A DNA stretch of 64,000 nucleotides from Armillaria gallica (lineage: Eukaryota > Basidiomycota > Agaricomycetes > Agaricales > Physalacriaceae): assembly GCA_037576215.1 (NCBI GenBank), contig JBANDB010000003.1:6138001-6202000 (forward strand), written 5' to 3'. Every line of letters starts with the position of its first letter. Position 1 is the first letter of the stretch. The position numbers and the translations under genes were made by a program. A model generated the notes under the pieces. The model had not been told where the DNA came from. It did no database searches and saw nothing but the letters and a program-made list of their open reading frames with translations. Positions 21,385 through 32,369 of the stretch are shown here, piece by piece.

Positions 21385-21852
21385 TGTTACGATTTATTCA
21401 TTTTTTCTTGCATCTTATCTTATCTTTGACAGATAAGATAAGATGACTCACCACTTTCCTTAGATCCGCAACTCCCGGGGAGTCTTCATAAATCTTCACA
21501 TCGCTAACACGTCACACTCGGTCGACGTGTATGCGACACGTACTCAACACGACTTACCACGTCTTAAGCACGCCTTATTCTCGGCTATCGTGTATTTGGC
21601 TTATTCACTTTCTAACACGGTAGCCTCATCCTAGTACCTTTTACGGATCCTGACTTTAGTATATAAGTAACTTACTCAAAGCCTGTATTTCCCTAGCTTT
21701 GAGCTAAAGTTTATTCATACCGAACACCTCCCTTTGCTGAAAAGCTCCTAAAGTGAGTCTTGAGCGCCAATCATCCACAAGGGCTAGACGGTGACTGTAC
21801 AAACGCGATACAGCCGATCTATTCACCTTTTGGTTGGAGTTCGGGTCTTACA
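21385..21852 (+). repeat. Gypsy 3' LTR
   Basis: 468 bp, the same length as the 5' LTR, with about three transitions between them. It carries the same hairpin, TATA box and 14-mer (21694-21707). Flanked by TSD GGATG at 21853-21857. Confidence 0.95.
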
Positions 21853-21857
21853 GGATG

Positions 21858-24031
21858 CGTGGAAGAGGAAGAGATGAACTGAAGGCCAATCTGCGGCTCC
21901 TTGAATGATATCACTTGAAGGATAAGACAATTCCCTCAATGACATCTTTCCTGGCAAGGAGGGACTCGTGCCATAGTCGAAATGGTGCACTGTTGTGGAA
22001 AGAGAGAGGAGTGCCATGTAAGACATAGCTGAGACATTGCAATGAGAACAGTGTTCAAAGTCAATGCCGAGTTTGAGCGAAAGGGAGTGTTATGGATGAA
22101 GAAGTAGCGAGGTATGAAGTATTCGTGGTGGTAATTGCTTGTGGAACCTTTGCTCATGTCGAGAATGACTAGGACTGGTGAACCAATACGATGTGGGTAC
22201 CGTCCAACGTACCATCCTACTGGCAACTAGAACAAGGCTTCAGTAGGTGTGCCACGAGCTGTTTTAGGTAGTGGTCGTGGTCATGGTCGCGGTGGCGGTG
22301 GCAGTCGTGGTAGCGGTAAGTGGTGGTGATGGTGGTGGTGGTGATAGCAAAATAGTAGGAACTGTGTGAACCAGAATGAGGCCGGACCGAGGAGTCCGGC
22401 CATCCGACCAGTCCGACCGGGAGTTTTTCTCACTGCGACTTGCCCCCGAATTTATGCCTACAGTTGACGATGCATACCTTTGGTCGTAAAAAGAGTTTTC
22501 CAATGAACGAAATGCGATTATAGATGGACGCAGCAAAAAAGGTGCTTAAGTGGCTGTGTTGCATTGCTTCCGGATTTGGTTGGTACTTTCGAGACTCGTC
22601 TACGAGCTTTTGGGAGCAGTATATGACTATGCTAGATACTAGGAAAAGTTCATGAATGTGTCATAATACCATTTTCAACATTCATCGAGGAGAAGGAACA
22701 TACACAGTGACTTAAAGCCCTCGATTTGGCTTGCCATGTGGCCAGTCTGGACTCCAAGCGAAAACATCTTCCCTCCTTCAGTTAACATCCCTGAAGTCAA
22801 CCGTATAATAGGGAGGGGAGCATAAATACCAATAGAACTTAGTTCCAGTGCTTCAGCGCTCGTGCCTCCGACTCCTGGCTCCGGCCCCGTCCTCGTGTGA
22901 ACGACATCGCCGGTTATATTCGGCCCGATCGAAACTAGCTCCGCAAACTGCCGACTTGATATTCACTCTCAATTCAACTAGACTCTTATTTGTTGAGTTG
23001 AGAACTCCTGTCCAAATCCCCTCAGACTTACACATAATTCGCGGTCAGGGGATCAGATTCGAGCTGGTGCTGGGAACTTGCGAACGCAATCAGCATGATC
23101 TTGATCTCGCGACCAGTTATCAATATCTGGGTCGTGTTTTCTTGCGCGCACCGTCTAATTTCTATTGGACTGGATGAATCTATGGATATGCGCAATGTTA
23201 TACCTGCCACAAACTCCAATCTGAATACTACGGTGATATCCCCGCTCATGTTTATATCAACACTGACTTGTTGAATAGAAGACTCGCGCACCCCGCTGAG
23301 AAAGTGCTTGTATGAATTGATCTGGCGGTATTCGTCTTTGACTCTCGGGTGGATGGCGGCAGTACCCTGCGAATCTCGCGTACACCTTCTTGAGTTTTAG
23401 TCGAGAAACCACCGCTTCATGCCGCCAAGGATTCGGAGTAGTCTAGTAGTTGTCGCACCCCAAGAACCGCGCAAGTGGGTCTATTATGTAATTTTACATA
23501 ATCTGGCAGCCGGCCTTGTCTTTATCCCTCGACGACGCCATCGCATTGCCACTTCCAGCTGCCATTTGGCCGACCAAAAAATTTAATGAAGCTTCTTTGC
23601 TTTATTTGAGTTTTTTCCCCCGATAAAATGTTCCCTTGAGCTTCTTTTCACCCTCAGTGCTAATTCAGGTCATTGACAATCGTTTTTGGTGTGAACCATA
23701 TCTTCAGAAGAATTTGACTGCTCGTAGATGAACAAGTATGCTGTACTTCATCTTGGTAAGTTTTTTATTTACTGACAAGCATCGGATATGCTCTGCGACG
23801 CGGTCAGAATCGACGCGTCGAGTTCAGATTATATAATAAGGTCAGTCGCGCGGTACTTGGCCGAGTTAGGCAACAGACTACATATACCATCCTCATCCTC
23901 TCAAAAAAGGTATATCGTCGTCTGTCTAGGAGAGACTAGATTCGGAGGGTTAAAGTAGCCAACGCTGGCGAGTCAACTTCTCATTTAATGTACTGCATCC
24001 TGATCCAGGGGCTTTCATTATGTCGATGGGG
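21858..24031. other. Gene-poor stretch with a GGT-rich microsatellite
   Basis: No gene is supported. At 22266-22350 the sequence is a degenerate GGT/GGTGGT run (GTGGTCGTGGTCATGG and similar). At 22380-22401 an 8-bp perfect inverted repeat GGCCGGAC/GTCCGGCC surrounds CGAGGA. Other open frames are short and unconserved. Confidence 0.5.
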
Positions 24032-24039
24032 TTAGTGAG

Positions 24040-24570
24040 TAGGGCTGCGCGCCGTAACCGTATTATACGGCTATACGGCTTCCGTGTACGGTATACGTGC
24101 CGAAGCCGTGGGTGCTTCTAGCAATACCGTACAACACGGCCGTCGACAGCCGTATTTATGTGGCAGTGTTAAATGAGCCTGGAGAGGGTTTTCGAGGCAC
24201 GCATACAGCTTCTAAATCGAGGTAAACGAACGTACATTCATGTCTCTTCAGTCCTCTAAGCATGCTATCCTTATCTGACTTGAAATGTTTATCATAGAGC
24301 ACTGTGATGTCATAGCGCGACACCTTGACCCCATTAAAGTGCCTCCGAATGGTCAATTTCTTGACAAAGATGCATTCTGCGTGTGTCAAAATATTGAGTA
24401 TAGTACTTTATCACGTTATACACGCCATACCACCATGTATTTGAAGAGGCCAACTCACCATAGCGAATACGGCCGTGTACGACCGTGATGGCCGTAATTG
24501 TACGGACCGACACCGTCAGCAACCTGGACCATATGGTGTACGGTACAGTTACGGATGGTGCGCAGCCCTA
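24040..24570. mobile_element. hAT-like MITE, 531 bp, 8-bp TSD
   Basis: Inverted ends TAGGGCTGCGC...GCGCAGCCCTA (11 bp perfect, then degenerate) are flanked by the perfect 8-bp duplication TTAGTGAG (24032-24039 and 24571-24578). Subterminal regions are full of short ACGGCCGT/ACGGTA-type repeats, as expected for transposase binding sites. There is no transposase, so it is non-autonomous. An 8-bp TSD points to the hAT superfamily. Confidence 0.85.
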
Positions 24571-24578
24571 TTAGTGAG

Positions 24579-25767
24579 TATTCATATCATCCATTGACTC
24601 TGCGTATCTAAGTGATGGACCATGGTGATAATTCAGTTCCATGGGACGTTGTCATCGTCCATTCCATATCTGTCAGTGTCATGGCTTCAATATCTCTTAA
24701 GGCGAGAAATCACCATGCATCTTACAGACGCAAGTGCGAATCACCCGCAGGACTTTCTAGGCGGTCACTGCTCAAGTGGTGTTTTTATCAAACGAATAGA
24801 TCCATGAATATGCACTCTCCCACGTATAAATATCAAACGGTGATATCTCCGCCCACTAACCAAGTCTTTAGAGTTTAGAAAACCAGTATGTGGTTATCAC
24901 CGCTGCCAACTTGTTAAAGAAGCTCTATCTTGCTGTAGTGGATGGATGGCTTCTCGTCTTTGTCTCTCGGATGGACGACGGTCGGCGCCATGTGAAGCCC
25001 GCATACTGTACCTTTCTCATGCTTTAAGTTCATGTTGGTTTTGATTTTTTACCTCACCATCTCACCTCAGATGATCATCTTTTGTTTTACTCCATTGTTT
25101 CACTGTCGGTGTCTTAAAAGATTCGAGCTTCAATCTATGAAAGGATCTGTTTTTCCATGACCAAAAGGGTTCTCAGGTGACCTCAGTGAACTTCTCAATC
25201 AATGCAGGGCAAACTTTGATCAAAACAACTACCCTGTCTCATTATCGGAGGTTTTCATTATGTTGTCAAGGTACTAATAGCATCTATCTACTCCGGTATC
25301 ATTCATACATTAGACGCTGAATGGTGAGACTGATAATTCAGTTCCATGAGACGACGAAATCTTCATCATATGTTCAACTAGTTTTATCTGTCATCATGGG
25401 CCATGGGCTAGGTAATAATGGGAAGATGGGCTTACAGTGATGCTCCTGATAGAGCAGCCGGGGCGTTGATGTATTCCCGCTAATAGGTCTATTTATGAGC
25501 TTTCCAAGAACAGCAGACATTACGTGCACAGCAGTGGTGATCCGTACTACTAGTACAGACTATAATTACATGACCACCATCACTTGCATGGTGCCTAGGT
25601 CTAACGTCTCAATCCTGGGTCAAACACTCACGCAGTCGTCGAGCAGAAGCACCCAGGAGCAGTAAGCTAGATGATAACGGAAGAACACAATTAAGTAGTG
25701 CCATTTACGGTTGATTTCCGCTCGCTTGACGAGTCATTAGTATTCTGGCCATCAACACCACAGGAGA
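24579..25767. other. Gene-poor stretch containing a diverged repeat of the MITE flank
   Basis: No gene is supported. The sequence at about 25250-25370 resembles the two sides of the MITE at 24010-24030 and 24580-24650 joined together (shared CATTATGT and GATAATTCAGTTCCATG), which looks like a related unoccupied copy. Confidence 0.45.
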
Positions 25768-25769
25768 TA

Positions 25770-26714
25770 CTGTATAATTTCGACCAAGTGTTCATAGCAT
25801 GTTACGTGTTACACCTAGTGTTCAGTTCGCAAAGTGTTCATACAGGGTCCACCTGCTATATATAGGCTGATACCGGCCGCGCAGCAGCGAAAAATCCCCA
25901 TATTCGTCGTGCACTGGCAAGTCAGAGACCCCGTTACCAACTTACCCAGTAAGACCCCTGGGAAAAACTGACACGTGACCGGTAAATCCGAACCGGTCAG
26001 CCGATGTTCGTTTTTCAACACCAAAAAAAGCATGAATTAAACTTATTATTCTCTCCCCTTAGACTGCAGCTTCGTGCAGTCGAAGTCCGTCGTACAATCA
26101 GATCCTTGTAGTGGCTTTCCAGTCTGCATTTGGAAAATGTTCCTATATTATAGATTTCAATGATTACCTGCATAAGTCCTGTAAGCTCGTGCCCAATAAT
26201 TTTACAATGTTATTGCGTCCACCGAAAATTCTGAGAAATTTTTGAAAAATATTAACTCACAAGTTATGCAAAGGTGCTCAAAGAGTCCGAGACAGCACTC
26301 TCAATGCATCAGATTCTTATAAATATATATTCAGCCGAAGCTGAGCCGATGCATGGTGGACCATAAATTAAAAACAGTCACACAAATCAGAATCTTACAT
26401 GGATATGGTTATTTGGACCTGCGTCAGATACATGTGTATTTCTATTTGATATTGAAGCAGGTCAGAGGAATTTCTCATTGGAATTTGACAGCTAAAGGTA
26501 TCCCATAGCAGTACGATCTAGTCTGACCGTCGACAGACTTGGTGTTGAAAAACGAACATCGGCTGACCGGTTCGGATTTACCGGTCACATGTCAGTTTTG
26601 CCCGGGGGTCTTACTGGGTAAGTCCCTGTTACCCGTTAGTATACACCTTTACAAAAGTGTTCAGTTCAAGGGTCACCGTTACGCGTTACTGAACACTTGG
26701 TCGAAATTATACAG
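25770..26714. mobile_element. Long inverted-repeat (foldback) element, TA-flanked, 945 bp
   Basis: The ends CTGTATAATTTCGACCAAGT are exact inverted repeats with TA on both outer sides. The inverted arms extend about 185 bp on the right and about 255 bp on the left, where extra sequence is inserted. Shared arm words include CCGGTCAGCCGATGTTCG and TTACCCAGTAAGACCCC. The centre (26035-26525) is AT-rich with no transposase. TA duplication suggests Tc1/mariner-type mobilisation. Confidence 0.75.
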
Positions 26715-26716
26715 TA

Positions 26717-27950
26717 ATTCTGTTTCAGGAATTCAATCAAATTGATTGTGAGTGTTCCTATAGGATCGCCATATTTCTCGTTTTCACGAGACGACGAATT
26801 GTTTCTGGATCGGCAGCTCCCGAGGGACCTGTACAGTTCCAACACAGCCACCAAAAAATTTCGTTGTGGGGGAAGTCTGATGATCAGAGAGAATGGGACT
26901 CGTCCAACTAGTATCTATACAATTGTCTAGCCACAGGAGCGTCGTGGGCAACTTCGCTGCAATTTTGCAAGTGGGTCTCATGCACGGAACTCGTTTTAAT
27001 AATTTGGAGACAATTTTGGGATTTATCTGTTCCCCGAGGCGTCTATCCAGAATTAGTAGATGGATACTGTAGTTTCAGTTTTGTTTCAGTTGTGAATATG
27101 AACCCATAAGGGTCCGAGAAGCATAGTAGTAGTAGTAGTAGTCGCACTGGCAAGCGGTCCCTATTAAGGGAACAGCCAATGCTTAATAGAATCAAAGAAG
27201 CGAGAATTTCAAGATGGTGGTTGACATAGCGCCAGACCCATGATAGAGTTTAGAGTTTAGAAAACCGGTATGCGGTCCCAATAAGGAACACCGGGGTTCT
27301 GTGCTGCCACGAAACGTGTCACAGACCATAGCCATAATGGGCGGGTATGGCGGGTACGCGTGACGTACGCGTTCTGGTGGCTGTGCTCAAATTCTTCTCT
27401 CTTCCACACCATAACATACTTCAAAGCTCGGATCTCTGAGAGGTGAAGAAAGAGAGAGGGACGAATTCTTGAGGCGAGAGTGGTAGTTTGGGAAATAGTG
27501 ACATTGAGGGAAGGAGTTCTCGAGCGCCCGTAAGGGAACACCCAAGCTGCTTTCTTCATTATGATGAAGACTATACAATGATGGTTATTGCGAATCGCAC
27601 AGCACCTCATACGCCCTAACATATCGACGAAACTTTGACAAATTCTGATCGACATGTCGTAGTCCATCTTCATTCGTTTAGCAGCTTTTTAGAGTCGACC
27701 ATTCTTCCGTACTCAATAGACCTTTTGATAACCATTGGAGGTTTCCACATCACGTTGTTGCGTCCCGCAGGGTATTTCCCTGATCTTCCTTATCATCAAT
27801 GATGTTGGAGCTTGCTCCCGCTTCGATAACCCAAATGCAGAGATAGGTTACAGCGATGCCCCTATTCCTGATAAATGAGCCAACTGATGCGTACAGATAA
27901 ATACAGGTCTAATCCTATCCTTCTGATCATAAATTTCACCGCCCTGACCA
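26717..27950. other. Gene-poor stretch with a (TAG)n microsatellite
   Basis: No gene is supported. A TAG run of six units lies at 27124-27142. A minus-strand open frame at 27257-27673 has no recognisable domain and I do not call it. Confidence 0.45.
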
Positions 27951-27960
27951 ACTATAAATG
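27951..27960 (+). promoter_or_regulatory. TATA-like box of the DUF6534-like gene
   Basis: ACTATAAATG lies about 40 nt upstream of the ATG at 27998, a common arrangement in compact fungal promoters. Confidence 0.45.
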
Positions 27961-27997
27961 CCTGCTGCTGCCCAAACATCGTTAACAATACGCCAAT

Positions 27998-29530
27998 ATG
28001 TCCACCAATCCTCTCCCTCTCTTCTCGTTGGGCACAACACTTGGTGCAATGCTTATTGGAGCAACATTGGCCTCAGCGTGTGTCGACGACGTTTCTTCCG
28101 TTGAGTCCTTCTGATCTCTTTCACAGTCTATTCGGCGTGTCTACCATGCTATTCTTCGTGTATTATAGGCGTTACTCTCAGGATTCTTGGTTTTATCGAT
28201 ACTCCGTGTGTCTCGTAATTATAATATAGATTCCGCACTGATTCAGTGTAACACAGCTCGCTCTACTCTGGTACGTTAGGCCCGAGACAGTAGTGGGGGT
28301 GTAGACTTACCTTGGCATGTATGTTTCAGGGTCCTTGACGCTCTACATTTTGTTTTGGCACTTCACATCTTGTACTTCTATTTGGTAGAGTCTTTCGGAG
28401 ATGTCATAACTTTACCGAACATAGTGTGGTGCGTCGTTTCCCTTTCGGATTGTCGATATACTCATGACGAGTACCTTTCCAGGAGTTTCAAGGTGCAGAT
28501 GTTTATAGACCAGAAACCTTGTTTTTAACCATGCTCTCGCAGCTCGACTTTTCCATTCATGTAGGGAACTCACCTTGGAGCTAATGTTATTCTGATTTTG
28601 ACTTCCAGCTGGCGATTGTGGTGGGTGTTAACCTGTACGCGTATCATCCCATGCAATTTATTGCACACTCAATCATTTCTTAGCGTCTGCGTCGTACGGT
28701 TATGGATCCGTAAGTAGCCTCTTGTGGCGTGTCCAAACACACCGTAACCGAAACCCTGCATAGTCGGACGTTATTTTCACGGAATCGTACCGTGGATCAT
28801 CGTACGTCCTGTTCGTTGATTTGAGGGCAGCGTTCTAATAGGCGATATAGAATTTTGTCTTCGCAGGTGCCGTCTGTGGGTGTTCGTCTTTGCCGAGATC
28901 AGCATATCAGGAATAACCCAATACTGGTTCTGATCAGCTGTTATGATCCGTAAGCCTGGCTAATACATTCTTGCTTGATAGCTCATGAACCCTACCATAG
29001 TCGCGATTTATGAGGTGTACACCATTTCAACCTTCTTCCAATTCAGTGACATATCAGTACGTATGATGTCCTGGTCCTCGCCTTTCGCTCACGGCAATAT
29101 ATAGAGGATAATGGACGGAGTATTGATTGTCGGAGCAATTTCCGACTTGACCATATGTCTCTCAATGAGCTATTATCTATTCAAGAGCCGAGCGGTTATC
29201 ATATCTTCTAGGTTGGTTTCTTTGGTTTTCGCAGTCCTGAGCTATCTAAGATATACAGAATGAGTGGGCGTCTGCTCATATTACTGCGGCTTGTGTTAAT
29301 GTCCGGGCTGGCTGCAACGTAAGCACTACTTTGGTTACTCGCATCCTTGTAGCGTCTAATATTTATAATGAGACAGTGCAGCCTCGATTCTGTTGTTAGT
29401 AGTGGTCTGTCTTGACCATCCTGTGAAACAAAGTGGATACTTACCCTGGCGTAGTTTCTCACCCTTCCGGACACTTTGATTTTTGCCGCAATCGCTTTCC
29501 CCTTACCAAGGCGTAAGCTCTTCATTTCTT
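27998..29530 (+). CDS. DUF6534-like multi-pass membrane protein, multi-exon, possibly decayed
   Basis: ATG 27998 opens MSTNPLPLFSLGTTLGAMLI, a hydrophobic first helix. Exons that join cleanly are 27998-28077, 28127-28205, 28257-28270, 28330-28428 and one from 28483. Together they give ALFGVSTMLFFVYYRRY, then VLDALHFVLALHILYFYLVE and FGDVITLPNIVW, the usual start of this Agaricomycete seven-helix family. Introns are 49-59 nt. Further on, NHALAARLFHS (about 28537-28570) is out of frame with the preceding MFID by one base. SDLTICLSMSYYLFKSRA (near 29140-29195) matches the sixth-helix region. The 3' end was not resolved. Either a frameshift has damaged the gene or an intron near 28500 was missed. 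The function of the family is unknown. Confidence 0.55.
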
Positions 29531-30879
29531 CAGTACTGAAGTCTTACTGATAATATTAATGTTAGTATACATAATCTCTCTTTTGACGATGTAACTATAA
29601 ATTTCTTTCTTAGTGCTCCACCCGCTGTAGCTTTCACCAGGCTTAACGCACGGACCCCTCAACCGAGTAATAAATCTAGTCATGCAAAGGGTCACCTGTC
29701 AATGGAAGCGAACGAAGCAGTGCGTACATGTTTTTCTTTTACAGGTCGTAGATTCTGAACTGGAATATGACTTCTATAGAACAATTTACCTTTGAATTCC
29801 ATGGATGCCACTCTGATCGATGAACAGGTGACTGTGGAGTGGAGTCTTCATGACCCATCAGGCGGTAATTAGAACGAATCCACGACGGTTTGTGAGTCTT
29901 TGTAATGCCAGTACACCAGACATGCACTTACACCAACGTCGAAGATACACATCATTTACCAGTAGCAAGACCTATAGCTGTATCTGCGATTCAGCTTAAA
30001 TTTATAAACTTCGGATGCGCCGCCTCCGTTACATTGCCAATAAGTTCAGTGGAAAATTTTGAAGACATAGCGAGTTTTGGGTGCCTAAGATTGCAGTGCT
30101 ATCTTTCCTTTTCTCATTTGAAGTCGCTCCTGCTTCATCGCGTCTTTGGGCAAGGTCCGAGAGAAGACAGGTGCGGAGACTTAACTTTACCATCGTGTCA
30201 GCAAAAACATTTCTTGCAAGGTAGGTTTTGATGGTAGGTGTTGAGAGAGCTAAAACTGTATAACAGGTAGGAGTTGTTATGATAAGGGAGGAACGAAGTT
30301 GGTTTTATTGGCCGTAAGGAGCATAGCCAGGCTCAAAGAAAGTCATAGTTCATGAGCCGGGGTCGGAAAAGAAGGCCACATGCAAACTTGTGGGCAGGCA
30401 CGCCGTAAACATTGGGTCATTACTTTCAACAGGACCAACGTAGAAGAAAGCATGCAATACACGGAGCAGTGGTACAGATACAGGTGTCCAGCGAAGCTAA
30501 TGTTCGTCCGCAGGATCAGCAGGCCCAATCCGGCGTACCGCGTATGCTACAATTCAGTGTCAATAAGGTGATCCCAAGCTCATCTCAGTACGCACGCGAA
30601 ACGAAGCCCCACTGCCCAGTCTCGTGTTCTTGGGCGATCCACAATGGGCGGATCGTCGAAGCCTGCATATGTATAAGCACCATTTCCGGATCGGCTTTGA
30701 GGAAGCCAGTTGAGACTAGCTGGCAAGTTAGCGGCTCCCTGAAGCAATAAGGAGAGTGTGCGGCAGGATCGCCCCTGATTGATACGTTTAGTCCTCCTTT
30801 ATGCAAAATTTGGGTTTGAACCTGTTTTAACACGTACCAGAACCACGATGTCTTTATCTTCGCCCTGATGATTGCCGTT
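29531..30879. other. Gene-poor stretch
   Basis: No supported gene. Open frames on the two strands at 29905-30231 and 30412-30750 have no recognisable domain and overlap opposing frames. Confidence 0.4.
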
Positions 30880-31890
30880 AGAACCTGAGGAACAAGGAGT
30901 CGAAAGTCTTACTGCAGGTGTTTAGGCATTTCGACCTCATGCTTCGCTTTGGTGATGTCACTGCGCGCAAACAATCAGACCAGATTTTTCGAGATATGAT
31001 GGTAGTCGTACTCTGGGTAATTGACTCTTCGCTTGGAGTAGCATGGTAGATCACCTTTAGATCGTCCTCTTCCCGCGGGTATGGAGAAGAAGCCGACACA
31101 ATCCCCAGTCCAGTTTTTGCTCAACCCATGTTTGCCACTTCGATATGATTTTCCTATGTTTCTATGAGCACGAAGGACGGAAGGAACAAGATGTGAAGCG
31201 GTATGCACCAAGATGGGCACGCCAGGGACCCAGCTAGGATCCGTCTCGATTACGCCCCCATTGGTCAGCTCAAGCGGGATGTAAGGTCCCGGACTTGGGG
31301 GATCAGAGGTGGTTATGGTGCGTGCGAGTTCTTCCACGAAGCACTGGTGGTCAGGATACAGGAAATGCCAAGTCGAACCACGGTACGGAACGCCTCGGTG
31401 CGTAATTCGAATTCCTACGCATGGTAGTAAAAGTTGGGGGGAAACAATGGCGAAAAATGGATGTATTACCTTGATGAACGATATCATTGTAAGGCCATCT
31501 CGTCGTGCCAATTGGATTCCGAGACCAAAGTTTGCGGTTCCCACACTGCGAGCGGGTGTAGCGATGAAAGCTCACATGATGTCCTAGAGAAGCCCAATTG
31601 TCCCACAGTTGTACCAGAAGCATGTCGTCGTCCTTTGGATCCCATACAGCCAAGGAGAAGTTGCCTATACCAAGTCGGCTGTAAAATTCAAGGGAAAGTA
31701 TGCCTTTATCCGGTTGGATTCCGGTCTGTAGGAGGGTTACATTTCGTTTTCGAGATTCATACAATTCTGGGAAATTTTCGTCCGACATAGTGGCAGAAGG
31801 AAACAAGGATGGTTCAGTGATGTTCCAACTGAGCTCCTCAGATGTCGCAGATTTGGCAGCAAGGTATAATCTAACCAAGTAGGGCGACAT
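30880..31890 (-). CDS. Uncharacterised protein, multi-exon, model unresolved
   Basis: On the minus strand a frame from 31890 reads MSPYLVRLYLAAKSATSEEL and continues through FYSRLGIGNFSLAVWDPKDDDMLLVQLWDNW. A probable short intron near 31572-31541 then leads to VGTANFGLGIQLARRDGLTM. A second intron (GTAATA..CGTAG, about 31475-31421) follows. Downstream a frame containing PSPGPYIPLELTNGGVIETDPSW is open, but I could not join it in phase. I do not recognise the family. Composition and intron-like signals favour a real gene, though it may be broken. Confidence 0.3.
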
Positions 31891-31987
31891 CCGGCTGGAA
31901 TGAGGACCCGTTCAGAGAACATTCAGGACTTGAGGACGATTTCGCAGACAACAATAGATGAAAGGAATAATTGCGGCAAGCGGAGTA

Positions 31988-32367
31988 CTGTACGTGAGTG
32001 TACAGTAGAAACGCCAGACTGAGCGTTACGGTGAAGATTTAAGGAATTTCGGAAACGGCCTCCGAGTTACGCGTTACGGTTGCCTGATTAAGCAACGGCG
32101 CCAAGGTAGGTAATCGTTGTATTGTTTTAAGATATTCGCAATGTCACTCTGCTTTAAGCACTTAGAATTACAATTGATATTAAAAGAGCTCGTACTTGAA
32201 ATTTAATGGTATTTTTACGATTTTTTAAATGATTTTCTATAGCGTAACGAAAATAAAAAGGGAAACAGGTCGACCGTTACGCGTTACGGGGGGCGAAATA
32301 AGCCAAATAAGCAACGAAACGGTACCTGCGTTACGCGTTACGGTTTCTACTGTACACTCACGTACAG
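31988..32367. mobile_element. TA-flanked MITE, 380 bp, related to the element at 25770
   Basis: Perfect inverted ends of about 25 bp (start CTGTACGTGAGTGTACAG, then TAGAAAC) with TA on both outer sides (31986-31987, 32368-32369). Subterminal CGTTACGCGTTACGG repeats occur several times and also near the right end of the 25770-26714 element. No coding capacity. TA duplication suggests Tc1/mariner-type mobilisation. Confidence 0.85.
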
Positions 32368-32369
32368 TA

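Larger units (their letters stand above)
7455..21852 (+). mobile_element. Ty3/gypsy chromovirus (LTR retrotransposon), interrupted by a copia element
   Basis: Two 468-bp LTRs (7455-7922 and 21385-21852), both TG..CA, flank gag and pol. A 5-bp target duplication GGATG lies outside (7450-7454 and 21853-21857). Pol order is protease, RT, RNase H, integrase, chromodomain, which defines chromoviruses. By eye the LTRs differ at only about three positions, all transitions, so insertion was recent. Without the nested copia (5,250 bp plus 5-bp TSD) the element is about 9.1 kb. It has a self-complementary primer site of the Tf1/sushi kind, an additional open frame before gag, and a 557-bp non-coding 3' segment. 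It can no longer make a complete integrase because of the insertion. Confidence 0.95.

Noticed and set aside
24156..24389. Short open frame inside the hAT-like MITE
   Set aside because: Too short for a transposase, no domain, and lies within a non-coding MITE.
27257..27673. Minus-strand 138-codon open frame
   Set aside because: No domain, no intron signals, composition like the surrounding non-coding sequence.
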